DNA from: an uncultured Alphaproteobacteria bacterium
Lineage (GTDB): Bacteria > Pseudomonadota > Alphaproteobacteria > Rhodobacterales > Rhodobacteraceae
Length of the DNA: 64,000 nt
NCBI GenBank assembly: GCA_929200255.1
Contig: CAKMYZ010000002.1
Span: 62,001 to 126,000, forward strand
Reading direction: 5' to 3'
Of the stretch, positions 18,711 to 27,451 are shown one piece after another. The position numbers and the translations under genes are program-made. Position 1 is the stretch's first letter. Every line of letters starts with the position of its first letter. The notes beneath the pieces are model-generated. The model saw only the letters and a list, made by a program, of their open reading frames with translations. It was not told where the DNA came from and made no database searches.

Positions 18711-19433
18711 ATGAAAAACCTCTACCTCACCACGGCTGCACTTGCTGTCGCAGGTTCCATGGTATTTGCCGATGGGCACTCTGTCGTGCGCTTGGGCACC
18801 GAAGGTGCCTACCCTCCATACAACTTCCTGAACGACGATGGCGAGGTTGACGGCTTTGAGCGTGAGGTCGGTGACGAACTTTGTGCCCGTGCTGAGCTCA
18901 CCTGTGAGTGGGTCACCAACGAATGGGACAGCATCATCCCCAACCTGGTCTCAGGCAACTACGACGTCATCATCGCTGGCATGTCCATCACCGACGAACG
19001 TGACGAAGTCATCGACTTCTCCGAGGCTTACACGCAGCCTGACCCGTCCGGCTATCTTGCATTGTCTGCTGATGTTGATCTCGCAGGTGGCGTAATTGCG
19101 GCCCAAACCGGCACAATTCAGGCGGCTTTTGTCGCATCCACTGGCGCGACACTGCTGGAGTTTGCAACACCTGACGAAACGGTTGCCGCTGTGAAATCTG
19201 GCGAAGCTGACGCGGTTCTTGCTGATAAATCCTACCTTCAGCCGATCGCGGACGCCGACGGTGATGTATTGCTTCTGGATCAGGAAGAGCTGATCGGCGG
19301 CGGTATTGGCCTGGGTGTGCGCGAAAGCGACGGTGAGTTGCGCGACAAACTCTCCGCAGCGATTGCCTCCATGAAGGCAGACGGTTCATTGAACGCCCTG
19401 ATCGCAAAATGGGATGTTGGCGCACCTTTCTAA
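18711..19433 (+). CDS. Amino-acid-type ABC transporter substrate-binding protein
   Basis: The 240-residue product has a signal peptide (MKNLYLTTAALAVAGSMVFA) and family 3 solute-binding signatures: GTEGAYPPYNFLNDDGEVDGF, then GNYDVIIAGMSITDERDEVIDFSEAY. Such proteins bind polar or basic amino acids and opines in the periplasm. The ATG at 18711 has AGGAG seven bases upstream. It follows the ATPase by 21 bases and ends at a strong terminator, so ATPase plus binding protein form one transcript. Confidence 0.92.
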   Translation: MKNLYLTTAALAVAGSMVFADGHSVVRLGTEGAYPPYNFLNDDGEVDGFEREVGDELCARAELTCEWVTNEWDSIIPNLVSGNYDVIIAGMSITDERDEVIDFSEAYTQPDPSGYLALSADVDLAGGVIAAQTGTIQAAFVASTGATLLEFATPDETVAAVKSGEADAVLADKSYLQPIADADGDVLLLDQEELIGGGIGLGVRESDGELRDKLSAAIASMKADGSLNALIAKWDVGAPF

Positions 19434-19453
19434 GCTGGGAAAGTCATACCTTG

Positions 19454-19483
19454 AAAGGGTCGCCCAGCCGGGCGGCCCTTTTT
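19454..19483 (+). terminator. Intrinsic terminator after the binding-protein gene
   Basis: An AAGGG-CGCCC/GGGCG-CCCTT hairpin with loop AGCC is followed by five T residues, 20 bases after the stop codon. Confidence 0.9.
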
Positions 19484-19486
19484 CGT

Positions 19487-20560
19487 TCAGGCGCAGACGA
19501 ATCGGTGGGGGCTGTAAGGGGCCAGCATCGCGGCTTCAGCGTTGCTCAGGCTGCCCGTGATATCCGCTGCAATCAGCTCTGCCACAATAGGGCCCAGCGT
19601 GATCCCTGAATGCAGTACCGCCACATACAGCCCTTCGGCAAGCGCACCGACAATGGGCAGATCATCAGCGGGCACCGGGCGTTCGGCGCGCAAGGTCTCT
19701 GACCACTGCACATCCTCAAGACCCGCGATCAGACGCCGCAGGCGCATCATCGCGTCATCAGCAGCAGCCACGGGCGTTTGCGTCAGAACGTCAGAGCGAT
19801 CCCCCTGATGCCCAAGCACTGCAGGCATCAGCAATTGACCTGATGGTTCTTGCCTGATCTCGCCTTCCGGCGTCGCCAATATATGCCGCAGCAACGGCGG
19901 TTGCTGCGATGTGCGCATGATATAGGCGGGTCGCGAAACCAAAGGCACCTGCGCCCCGACAGTTTGCGCCAATGCTGATGTGCCGGTCCCCGCTGCAACG
20001 ATCACCTGATCGGCCATGATCAGCCCTTCCACCGTCTCAACGCCAACCGCGCGCGCGCCCTGCATGGCGATCCCGTTCACCTGAACATTGCTGATCAGTT
20101 GGACACCCAGATCCTGCGCAGCTCTCAACAATTGCCCTGACAAATCAGGCGAATGCGCTGCCCCTTCGGTTGGAAGGAACAAGGCCTGCGCGGGAACGGT
20201 TTTCAGCGATGGTTCACGGGCAGCGATCTGTGCCTTCGTCAGGATTTCCACCGGGTAATCGAAGGCGCGCAGCTTGGCGTGAGTGTCCTCAACATCGACA
20301 TCCCAACACAGACAGCCGGGCCAGGTCACACTGACCGGCACGGCCGTGGCCAGACGATGCCAGGCCGCAATGCCCGCTGCCCGCAGGTGGTGATGATCAT
20401 CATCTATGAAAAAGCTTGCGTTCACCCAGCCAAAGGCGGCGCGTGTCGCCTTTGGCTGGCCGGCACTGATCACGCGGACCTTGTGGCCAGCCTTTGCAAG
20501 CTGCAATGCGGTGGCGGCACCGATGATGCCAGCCCCGACAATCACGACGGACTGCGCCAT
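19487..20560 (-). CDS. FAD-dependent amino acid/amine oxidoreductase (DAO family)
   Basis: The 357-residue product starts with the FAD motif VVIVGAGIIGAATALQLAKAG and has the DAO fold, ending with GLYVAVLHSGITLGPIVAELIAADI. Members include D-amino acid dehydrogenases, opine oxidases and sarcosine-type oxidases; the substrate is not evident. ATG 20560 is preferred because family homology begins there. It lies on the opposite strand between the two halves of the importer, suggesting it oxidises the imported compound or a breakdown product. Confidence 0.85.
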   Translation of the reverse strand: MAQSVVIVGAGIIGAATALQLAKAGHKVRVISAGQPKATRAAFGWVNASFFIDDDHHHLRAAGIAAWHRLATAVPVSVTWPGCLCWDVDVEDTHAKLRAFDYPVEILTKAQIAAREPSLKTVPAQALFLPTEGAAHSPDLSGQLLRAAQDLGVQLISNVQVNGIAMQGARAVGVETVEGLIMADQVIVAAGTGTSALAQTVGAQVPLVSRPAYIMRTSQQPPLLRHILATPEGEIRQEPSGQLLMPAVLGHQGDRSDVLTQTPVAAADDAMMRLRRLIAGLEDVQWSETLRAERPVPADDLPIVGALAEGLYVAVLHSGITLGPIVAELIAADITGSLSNAEAAMLAPYSPHRFVCA

Positions 20561-20677
20561 GTTCACCCCGTTCTCAATTGCCACAGATTGGAAACGACAT
20601 CGTCATACTGGAGACTATACGTTGACACGCAAGGCCATTTGTTAGACGGATACGCCCACGAACGCAAAAGGCAGTTT

Positions 20678-21562
20678 ATGTTCAGCTTCTGTACCGACCC
20701 GGCAAGCCTTGAAGGCATAGAATGGCTTAGTTGCTATCTGACCACAATCAAACATATGTCGATGTACTATGCCGTTGGCACGGTATTGTTGCTGCTGTCG
20801 ATCACGGCGCCAACAGCACTTGCCTTCGGATTTGCAGGCGCGTCTGCTGCCCGCAGCCGGATTGCTCCGCTACGCTGGATCGGCAAAACCTACATCGCAG
20901 TCGTGCGCGGCATCCCCGACATTGCCTTCTTTTTGTTCTTCGTCATCGCGCTTGATCAGGCGTTTGAATACATACGGCACCGCATCAAATGCCCCGATTG
21001 GGAAGAATCCGTGCGGCAAGGCAATGATTTTATCGTCTGTACAGCGGCTAAGCTGCCTCTGGGCAATGCACCACAATGGATGCATGAAACCTATGGGTTT
21101 ATGCTTGCCGTGCTGACGTTTGCCATCGTCTTTGGTGCCTTTGCAGCCAATGTGTTGTTCGGGGCAATGCGCGCCGTTCCCAAAGGCCAGCTAGAGACCG
21201 CAGAGGCCTACGGTATGAGCCGCCGCCAGACATTCTGGCGCGTGCTGGTGCCCCAAATGTGGGTCTATGCGCTGCCCGGTCTTTCCAATCTCTGGATGGT
21301 GCTGATCAAGGCAACCCCGCTACTGTTTTTGCTGGGCGTCGAAGATATCGTCTATTGGGCGCGTGAATTGGGCGGGGCCAAACAACCGCAGTTCACCGAA
21401 TACCCCCACCCCGACTGGCGGATGTGGTACTTCGGGGCGCTTTTGGTGTTCTACCTGTGCTTTACAAAGGTTTCTGAGATGACGCTTGACCGGATCATGG
21501 CAAAGCTAACCCATGGCCAAGCGACCGCCGCGGGCGAAGCCCAACGAAAGGCCGCGGCATGA
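20678..21562 (+). CDS. Polar amino acid ABC transporter permease 1
   Basis: The 294-residue inner-membrane protein has several transmembrane helices and the binding-protein-dependent transport loop ETAEAYGMSRRQTFWRVLVPQ that docks on the ATPase. AVVRGIPDIAFFLFF marks the HisMQ/OccQ-type permeases. A hydrophilic insert with two Cys (FEYIRHRIKCPDW to FIVCTAAK) is longer than usual. ATG 20678 follows AAAAGG. Upstream in-frame codons overlap the antisense oxidoreductase and are rejected. It overlaps permease 2 by four bases. Confidence 0.9.
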   Translation: MFSFCTDPASLEGIEWLSCYLTTIKHMSMYYAVGTVLLLLSITAPTALAFGFAGASAARSRIAPLRWIGKTYIAVVRGIPDIAFFLFFVIALDQAFEYIRHRIKCPDWEESVRQGNDFIVCTAAKLPLGNAPQWMHETYGFMLAVLTFAIVFGAFAANVLFGAMRAVPKGQLETAEAYGMSRRQTFWRVLVPQMWVYALPGLSNLWMVLIKATPLLFLLGVEDIVYWARELGGAKQPQFTEYPHPDWRMWYFGALLVFYLCFTKVSEMTLDRIMAKLTHGQATAAGEAQRKAAA

Positions 21563-22365
21563 GTTGCTGGGAAACCATCGCTGACTACGCATTGCGCAGC
21601 CAAGGCATTGGTGAGCGGCTCCTGCCGCGAACGGATTTCACCCTGTGCCAACAGTTCACCCTGATCGGCTCAGGAATGATCTGGAATATCTACTTTGGCG
21701 CTGTGGCGCTTCTCTCGGGGTTCTTTCTGGCCACGGCTGTGGCGATGGGGAAAGCCGCGAAAAACCCGCTCCTGCGCAAACCGTCAGAGTGGTTCATCTT
21801 CATTTTCCGCGGCTCGCCGCTCTTTATCCAGTTCTTCTTTGCCTATTTCGTTTTTCTCAGCCTCAAAGGCGTCTATCCGTTTTTCAGCCCGCTGACATCC
21901 GCGTGGGCCGGGGCACTGGTTGTGCTGTTCCTGAACACTGCCGCCTATTCAGGCGAGATCTTCTATGGCGCGCTGCAATCCATCCCGAAAGGTGACACTG
22001 AAGCCGCCGACGCCTATGGCCTATCCGGTTGGTCGCGCTTTCGCCGGGTGGTCTGGCCAACGATGCTGCGGCTTGCGTGGCCCGCTTATACCAACGAGGC
22101 GATCTTTCTGTTTCACGCGACAACGCTTGTCTTTTTCTCAGGCTTTCCGGCCACACAGCAACGCGGTGATGCACTCTATTATGCCAACTACTTTGCCGAT
22201 AAGACGTTCAACCCCTTTGTGCCCTACCCGATCCTGGCGGGTTACTTCATCATCCTGACACTTGTCGTCATTGGCCTCTTTGGGCTGGTCAACACCCGCC
22301 TGAACCGGCACCTGCCGCAAGACAGGCGCAGAGCCCTTAAGGTAAAACCCCAGATCATCCGATGA
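21559..22365 (+). CDS. Polar amino acid ABC transporter permease 2
   Basis: The 268-residue partner permease has IFRGSPLFIQFFFAYF and the ATPase-docking loop DTEAADAYGLSGWSRFRRVVWP. With permease 1 it forms the heterodimeric channel. The N-terminus carries a longer hydrophilic segment (residues 1-35, including ALRSQGIGERLLPR) before the first helix. Four-base overlaps on both sides (with permease 1 and the ligase gene) show tight translational coupling to catabolic genes. Confidence 0.91.
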   Translation: MSCWETIADYALRSQGIGERLLPRTDFTLCQQFTLIGSGMIWNIYFGAVALLSGFFLATAVAMGKAAKNPLLRKPSEWFIFIFRGSPLFIQFFFAYFVFLSLKGVYPFFSPLTSAWAGALVVLFLNTAAYSGEIFYGALQSIPKGDTEAADAYGLSGWSRFRRVVWPTMLRLAWPAYTNEAIFLFHATTLVFFSGFPATQQRGDALYYANYFADKTFNPFVPYPILAGYFIILTLVVIGLFGLVNTRLNRHLPQDRRRALKVKPQIIR

Positions 22366-23693
22366 GCTGGCTCGACGATCACCCCGAAATTCGAAATTTG
22401 CGCTGCGGTGCTGCCGATCTGAACGGGCAGGCACGGGGCAAACGCGTGCCTCGCCGGTTTGCGCAGAAGCTGGAAAGGGACGGCACCCGCTTTCCGCTGT
22501 CGGTGCTGAACCTTGATATCTGGGGCGAAGATATCGACGACAGCCCATTGGTGTTTGAAACCGGCGATGCCGACGGCCTGCTGCTGCCCACCGAACGGGG
22601 TTACGTGCCGATGCCCTGGCTCAGCGCGCCAACGGCGCTATTGCCGCTGTGGTCCTTTCTTGATGACGGCACGCCCTTCTCTGGCGATCCCCGGCACGCA
22701 CTGGCCCGCGTTCTTGAAGGATACAAGGCACATGGCCTGATCCCTGTTGTCGCAACCGAGATGGAGTTTTATCTGGTCGATGACAGCGGCAAGGAAATCC
22801 GTCAGCCCAAATCGCCGCGCTCTGGCAAACGCCGCGCAGGCGCTGAAATTCTGTCGCTGCGGGCACTGGATGGGTTTGATGCGTTCTTCAACGACCTCTA
22901 CGACGCCTGTGACGCCATGAATATACCCGCCGAGGCCGCGATTTCCGAAGGGGGCGAAGGCCAGTTCGAAGTGAACCTCGAACATGTGCCCGATGCGCTG
23001 AAGGCGGCCGACGATGCGTGGCTGTTCAAAATGCTGGTGCGCGGGCTGGCCCGCAATCACGGCATGGCTGCCAGTTTCATGGCAAAGCCCTATGATGACT
23101 TTGCTGGTAACGGGCTGCACACGCATTTTTCAATCCGCGACAAGGACGGCAACAACGCCTTTGCCAATGATACGCATGAAGGCACGCCTTTACTGCAACA
23201 CGCTATTGCCGGATGCCTTGCTGGCATCCCTGACCTTACGCTGATCTTTGCGCCACATGGGAATAGTTATGAACGGCTGGTGCCGGGGGCCCATGCGCCC
23301 ACCAGCATTTGCTGGGCCTATGACAACCGCACAGCCTCGGTCCGCATCCCCGGCGGTAGCCTTGCTGCGCGGCGGATCGAACATCGCTTGGCCGGGGGGG
23401 ATGTGAACCCCTATCTGTTTCTTGCTGCCGCTCTGGGGTCGGCCCTTGTCGGGATCGAAGATGGGATGACGCCCCCAGCCCCAATCACCGGCAATGCATA
23501 TGACCAAAAACTGCCGCAGGTACCCAGCACCTGGGATGATGCGATCAACGCCTTTGAGGCCAGCAAACTGGCCCGCCGCATCTTTGATCCGCAACTGATC
23601 GACAATCTGATCCGCACCAAACGGCAAGAGATGGCGCATTTTGCCGAGATGACACCGGAAGAACAAATCGACCACTACCTTGATCTTGTGTAA
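22362..23693 (+). CDS. Glutamine-synthetase-like gamma-glutamyl ligase, paralog 1
   Basis: The 443-residue product belongs to the GS catalytic family but is of the PuuA/GmaS/IpuC type, which joins glutamate to an amine rather than ammonia. GS landmarks are present: ATEMEFYLVD, EGGEGQFEVNLEH, NGLHTHFSIRD, DNRTASVRIP and EHRLAGGDVNPYL. It lacks an adenylylation-type loop and is shorter at the N-terminus than GlnA. It overlaps permease 2 by four bases, so the ligase is coupled to uptake. The amine substrate is unknown. Confidence 0.88.
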   Translation: MSWLDDHPEIRNLRCGAADLNGQARGKRVPRRFAQKLERDGTRFPLSVLNLDIWGEDIDDSPLVFETGDADGLLLPTERGYVPMPWLSAPTALLPLWSFLDDGTPFSGDPRHALARVLEGYKAHGLIPVVATEMEFYLVDDSGKEIRQPKSPRSGKRRAGAEILSLRALDGFDAFFNDLYDACDAMNIPAEAAISEGGEGQFEVNLEHVPDALKAADDAWLFKMLVRGLARNHGMAASFMAKPYDDFAGNGLHTHFSIRDKDGNNAFANDTHEGTPLLQHAIAGCLAGIPDLTLIFAPHGNSYERLVPGAHAPTSICWAYDNRTASVRIPGGSLAARRIEHRLAGGDVNPYLFLAAALGSALVGIEDGMTPPAPITGNAYDQKLPQVPSTWDDAINAFEASKLARRIFDPQLIDNLIRTKRQEMAHFAEMTPEEQIDHYLDLV

Positions 23694-23730
23694 GTCTTAG
23701 GCAACACGCGTTTTTCAAAGAGAGCCCGCC

Positions 23731-24414
23731 ATGAAGATCGGCATCCTGCAAACCGGCCACGCCCCTGAAGAGCTTTTGCCCGATCGGGGCGATTATGATG
23801 TGCATTTTAGGCGACTGCTGGCAGGGCACGGGTTTGACTTCACAACCTACAATGTCGTCGATATGCAGTTTCCCGACGCGATCAGCGATTGCGATGGTTG
23901 GCTGATCACCGGGTCGAAACATGGCGCCTACGAAGACCATCCCTTCATCCCGCCGCTTGAGGCGTTGATCCGAGATATCTTTGCCGCTGATCTGCCATTG
24001 GTCGGCATCTGTTTTGGGCATCAGATCATCGCGCAGGCCATGGGTGGCAAGGTCGAAAAATTTGCCAAAGGCTGGGCCGTTGGTCGACATGAATATGACT
24101 GGGATGGCGCGCCGGTTGCTTTGAATGCGTGGCATCAGGATCAGGTCACGCAACGGCCCGAGAACACGCGCATTGTCGCCAGCAATCATTTTTGTGAAAA
24201 TGCGGCGCTGATCTATGACAAACGTGCGTTCACCATCCAGCCGCACCCCGAATTCGACGCCATCCTTATTGAGGGGCTCGCCCACCATCGCGGGCCCGGC
24301 GTCGTCCCTGATGAACAATTGGCCGACGTGCGCGACAACCTCACCCGCCCCATCGACGCGCAGTTGATCGCAGACCAGATCGCAAAGTTCTTTAAAGAAA
24401 GATCATTGGCATGA
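23731..24414 (+). CDS. Class I glutamine amidotransferase-like protein
   Basis: The 227-residue product resembles the GuaA-type amidotransferase domain: oxyanion/nucleophile region GICFGHQIIAQ with Cys94, and His172/Glu174 in QPHPEFD, giving an intact Cys-His-Glu triad. In the Puu pathway a class I GATase-like hydrolase (PuuD) removes the gamma-glutamyl group; this protein is more GuaA-like, but its position between two ligases suggests an equivalent role. It overlaps the next ligase gene by four bases. Confidence 0.85.
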   Translation: MKIGILQTGHAPEELLPDRGDYDVHFRRLLAGHGFDFTTYNVVDMQFPDAISDCDGWLITGSKHGAYEDHPFIPPLEALIRDIFAADLPLVGICFGHQIIAQAMGGKVEKFAKGWAVGRHEYDWDGAPVALNAWHQDQVTQRPENTRIVASNHFCENAALIYDKRAFTIQPHPEFDAILIEGLAHHRGPGVVPDEQLADVRDNLTRPIDAQLIADQIAKFFKERSLA

Positions 24415-25763
24415 GTTGGACAAAGAAAATCCCCCTAGCGGCCGCCGCCTATCTTGAGGCCAACCGTCTGGATGAGGTCGAATGCGTGATCGCCGACCTG
24501 CCGGGCATCGCCCGTGGCAAGGCGGTGCCCGCGGCGAAATGGGAAAAGCAGCAGAAAATGCATCTGCCGAATTCGATTTATTTTCAGACGATCACCGGTG
24601 GTTGGGGTGAGGCCGCAGGGCCTGATGGTTTTCTTGAGCCTGACATGATCCTCAAGCCTGATCTGTCAACGGCCACGGCGGCCCCATGGGCGCATGACGG
24701 CACCTTGCAAGTCATCCATGATGCCTTTGACCAGAAGGGCAAGCCGATCCCCTTTGCCCCGCGCAACGTGCTGCACCGGGTGTGTGATCTATATGCCAAA
24801 GAAGGTTGGACGCCCATCGTGGCCCCCGAGATGGAATTCTATCTGGTCGGTCGCAATACCGATCCCGCCAAGCCCATTTCCCCCATGATGGGCCGCACCG
24901 GGCGTCCGGCTGCGGGGCGGCAGGCCTATTCGATGACAGCCGTCGATGACTACGGTCAGGTGATCGATGACATCTACGAATACGCAGAGATCCAAGGGTT
25001 TGAAATTGACGGCATCACGCAGGAAGGCGGCGCTGGCCAGCTGGAAATCAACCTGCGCCACGGCGATCCGATCAAATTGGCGGATGAGGTGTTCTACTTC
25101 AAACGGCTGATCCGCGAGGCCGCCTTGAAACACAATTGCTTTGCCACCTTCATGGCCAAACCAATCGAAGGCGAACCAGGGTCCGCCATGCATGTGCATC
25201 ACTCGGTTGTTGATGCGGATAGCAACAACATCTTTACCGGGCCAGAAGGCGGTGAAACCAATGCGTTTTTCCACTTTATCGGTGGTTTGCAAGAATATAT
25301 GCCCAGCGCCATCGCCCTGATCGCGCCTTACGTGAACAGCTATCGCCGCTATGTGCCTGACGAGGCCGCTCCGGTGAACCTCGAATGGGGCCGCGACAAT
25401 CGCACGACAGGTATCCGTATCCCGATCTCTGATCCCGCCGCGCGGCGGATTGAAAACCGCCTGCCCGGCATGGACTGCAACCCCTACCTGTGCATTGCGG
25501 CCTCGCTGGCCTGTGGTTATCTGGGAATGAAGAATGAAATCCGCCCTGATAAGCGCTGGCGCGGAGAGGCGCAGGACAGCGAAGCGGGCATTGCGGAATC
25601 CCTCTGGACAGCGCTGGATTTGTTCGATGAGGCGACAGAGTTGCATGATGTCCTCGGCCCCGACTTCGTCCGCGTCTATTCTATCGTCAAACGCGCCGAA
25701 TACACCGAGTTCCTGCAAGTGATCAGCCCGTGGGAGCGTGAACACCTGTTGCTGAACGTCTGA
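24411..25763 (+). CDS. Glutamine-synthetase-like gamma-glutamyl ligase, paralog 2 (PuuA-like)
   Basis: The 450-residue product is a second GS-family ligase, clearly diverged from paralog 1. Motifs are EMEFYLVGRNTDP, TQEGGAGQLEINLRH, GSAMHVHHSV, GRDNRTTGIRIP and ENRLPGMDCNPYL. The N-terminus (DEVECVIADLPGIARGKAVP) matches PuuA-type polyamine ligases better than paralog 1 does. Four-base and one-base overlaps with flanking genes indicate one operon with the amidotransferase and the following oxidase. Confidence 0.88.
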   Translation: MSWTKKIPLAAAAYLEANRLDEVECVIADLPGIARGKAVPAAKWEKQQKMHLPNSIYFQTITGGWGEAAGPDGFLEPDMILKPDLSTATAAPWAHDGTLQVIHDAFDQKGKPIPFAPRNVLHRVCDLYAKEGWTPIVAPEMEFYLVGRNTDPAKPISPMMGRTGRPAAGRQAYSMTAVDDYGQVIDDIYEYAEIQGFEIDGITQEGGAGQLEINLRHGDPIKLADEVFYFKRLIREAALKHNCFATFMAKPIEGEPGSAMHVHHSVVDADSNNIFTGPEGGETNAFFHFIGGLQEYMPSAIALIAPYVNSYRRYVPDEAAPVNLEWGRDNRTTGIRIPISDPAARRIENRLPGMDCNPYLCIAASLACGYLGMKNEIRPDKRWRGEAQDSEAGIAESLWTALDLFDEATELHDVLGPDFVRVYSIVKRAEYTEFLQVISPWEREHLLLNV

Positions 25764-27070
25764 TGGCAAATCCGCTCTACCGCAACGACAGTCCGGGGCA
25801 GTTACCCCAAAGCTGGTATGTGGCAAGCACCGATATTCCACCCGAACGCCCCCCGCTTTACGGCCATACAACCGCAGACGTCTGCATCATTGGTGCAGGC
25901 TTTACCGGCTTGTCCGCCGCGCGGCATCTGGCGGCCAAAGGTCTGGACGTGGTGGTGCTTGATGCACACCGCGTGGGGTTCGGGGCCTCGGGGCGGAATG
26001 GTGGGCAGGTCTGCAGCGGTTACAACACACCGCAACGGGCCTTGGCGAAGACATACGGTACCAATCACGCCGCGCAACTCTGGGCGCTGACGGAAGAGGC
26101 CAAAGATGACATCCGCATGCTTTGCCTCGCAGAGGTGCCAGAGGCAAATTATCGCGCTGGCGTGGCAGAGGCGGCAACCCGCCCCGGCGAAGTGGCGGAC
26201 ATGCACCGCAATGCGGAATACCTGCAAGAAACATATGGCTATGACAAGATCAGCGCGCTTGGCCGCGACGCTGTGCGCGGGTTGATCAAGACAAATGATT
26301 ACTTTGGCGGTCACCTGGACATGGGGGCCGGGCATCTTCACCCGCTGCGCTTCGTCTTTGGTATGGCCCGATTGGCCGAGGCCGCAGGTGCCCGCATTTT
26401 TGAACGCGCCGAAGTCCATCACATCGTGCATGGCGACCCCGCTGAGCTGCGCACGATTAAAGGTCGCGTGAAGGCCAATCACGTGATACTCGCAGGCAAC
26501 GGCTACCTGCCCAATATTGCGCGCGCGGTCACGGCCAAGATCTTGCCAGTCAATAGTTTCATTGCGGCCACCGAACCACTGGGTGATCTGGCGGCAACTG
26601 TGCTGACACAGGACATTGCCGTCAGCGATAGCAAGTTCGTGCTCAATTACTACCGCATGTCCGAAGACAAACGCCTGCTTTTTGGTGGACGGCCCAGCTA
26701 TCAGATCGCCTTCCCCAAAGACATCGCCCCCATGCTGCACGACCGGATGATCGCCATGTTTCCGCAACTTGCCGGGGTTCGGGTCGACTACGCCTGGGGC
26801 GGCACATTGGGGATCACGACAAGCCGATTGCCTGCCGTGCAAAGAGTCGCGCCAAACGTCGTGTCAGCGTCGGGTTTTTCTGGGCATGGTGTGGCCCTGT
26901 CCGGGCTGGCCGGCAAGATCATGGCCGAGGCAATCGCAGGTCAGGCGGGGCGATTTGATACACTGCAAGCGCTGAATGTCCCCAGTTTTCCCGGCGGCCC
27001 GGCGCTGCGAGCTCCGATCCTGCGGCTTGCCATGACGTGGTATGCAATGCGGGATCGCCTCGGTCTTTGA
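25763..27070 (+). CDS. FAD-dependent amine oxidoreductase (PuuB-like)
   Basis: The 435-residue flavoprotein has an N-terminal extension (PGQLPQSWYVASTD), FAD motif CIIGAGFTGLSAARHLAAKG and GFGASGRNGGQVCSGYN, characteristic of gamma-glutamylputrescine oxidase and relatives, and SGFSGHGVALSGLAGKIMAEAI near the C-terminus. In the Puu route PuuB oxidises the glutamylated amine to an aldehyde. It begins within the stop of ligase 2 (TGATG) and is the last gene of the operon. No aldehyde dehydrogenase follows. Confidence 0.88.
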   Translation: MANPLYRNDSPGQLPQSWYVASTDIPPERPPLYGHTTADVCIIGAGFTGLSAARHLAAKGLDVVVLDAHRVGFGASGRNGGQVCSGYNTPQRALAKTYGTNHAAQLWALTEEAKDDIRMLCLAEVPEANYRAGVAEAATRPGEVADMHRNAEYLQETYGYDKISALGRDAVRGLIKTNDYFGGHLDMGAGHLHPLRFVFGMARLAEAAGARIFERAEVHHIVHGDPAELRTIKGRVKANHVILAGNGYLPNIARAVTAKILPVNSFIAATEPLGDLAATVLTQDIAVSDSKFVLNYYRMSEDKRLLFGGRPSYQIAFPKDIAPMLHDRMIAMFPQLAGVRVDYAWGGTLGITTSRLPAVQRVAPNVVSASGFSGHGVALSGLAGKIMAEAIAGQAGRFDTLQALNVPSFPGGPALRAPILRLAMTWYAMRDRLGL

Positions 27071-27451
27071 AACCAGAATCTCTGCAATAAGGCAATATAT
27101 GGGCGATACATCCGCAAGCCTCCTTGAAACGGGGCGACAATGTGGGGTTGTACCACCTGTCGGCATCCTTTGGGCTTAGGGCATCTCACCCAAGGCAGAT
27201 ATATATTAGTTATAAATCAGTATGTTAGAATCGCATATGGCGATCTGATTGCAAACAAAAGGCAGATTCGATCGTCAAGAAATACCTTTGAAAGAAACAA
27301 TATTTGGACACAAATTGCACCAATTTGGCCGCTTTGTTTCCAATTGTAATTTTGGGCAGCCTTAGAGAGTAGCGTTTCTGACTGTTATTTTTTTGGTCTT
27401 CGGCAACGGGTCCATCCAACCTTAGAAATTTAGATAGGAGAGAAGACTTTG
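27071..27451. other. A+T-rich intergenic leader, no gene seen
   Basis: About 380 bases between the PuuB-like gene and the PstS-OmpA gene. A weak inverted repeat (CCTTTGGG with CCCAAGG, about 27165-27195) may end the upstream operon but has no T run. The rest is clearly A+T-richer than the surroundings and contains TATATATTAG-type stretches suitable for a promoter. No convincing reading frame or Pho-box repeat was found. Confidence 0.5.

Noticed and set aside
27071..27451. Pho box or riboswitch before the PstS-OmpA gene
   Set aside because: No direct CTGTCA-type repeats and no conserved riboswitch core could be recognised.
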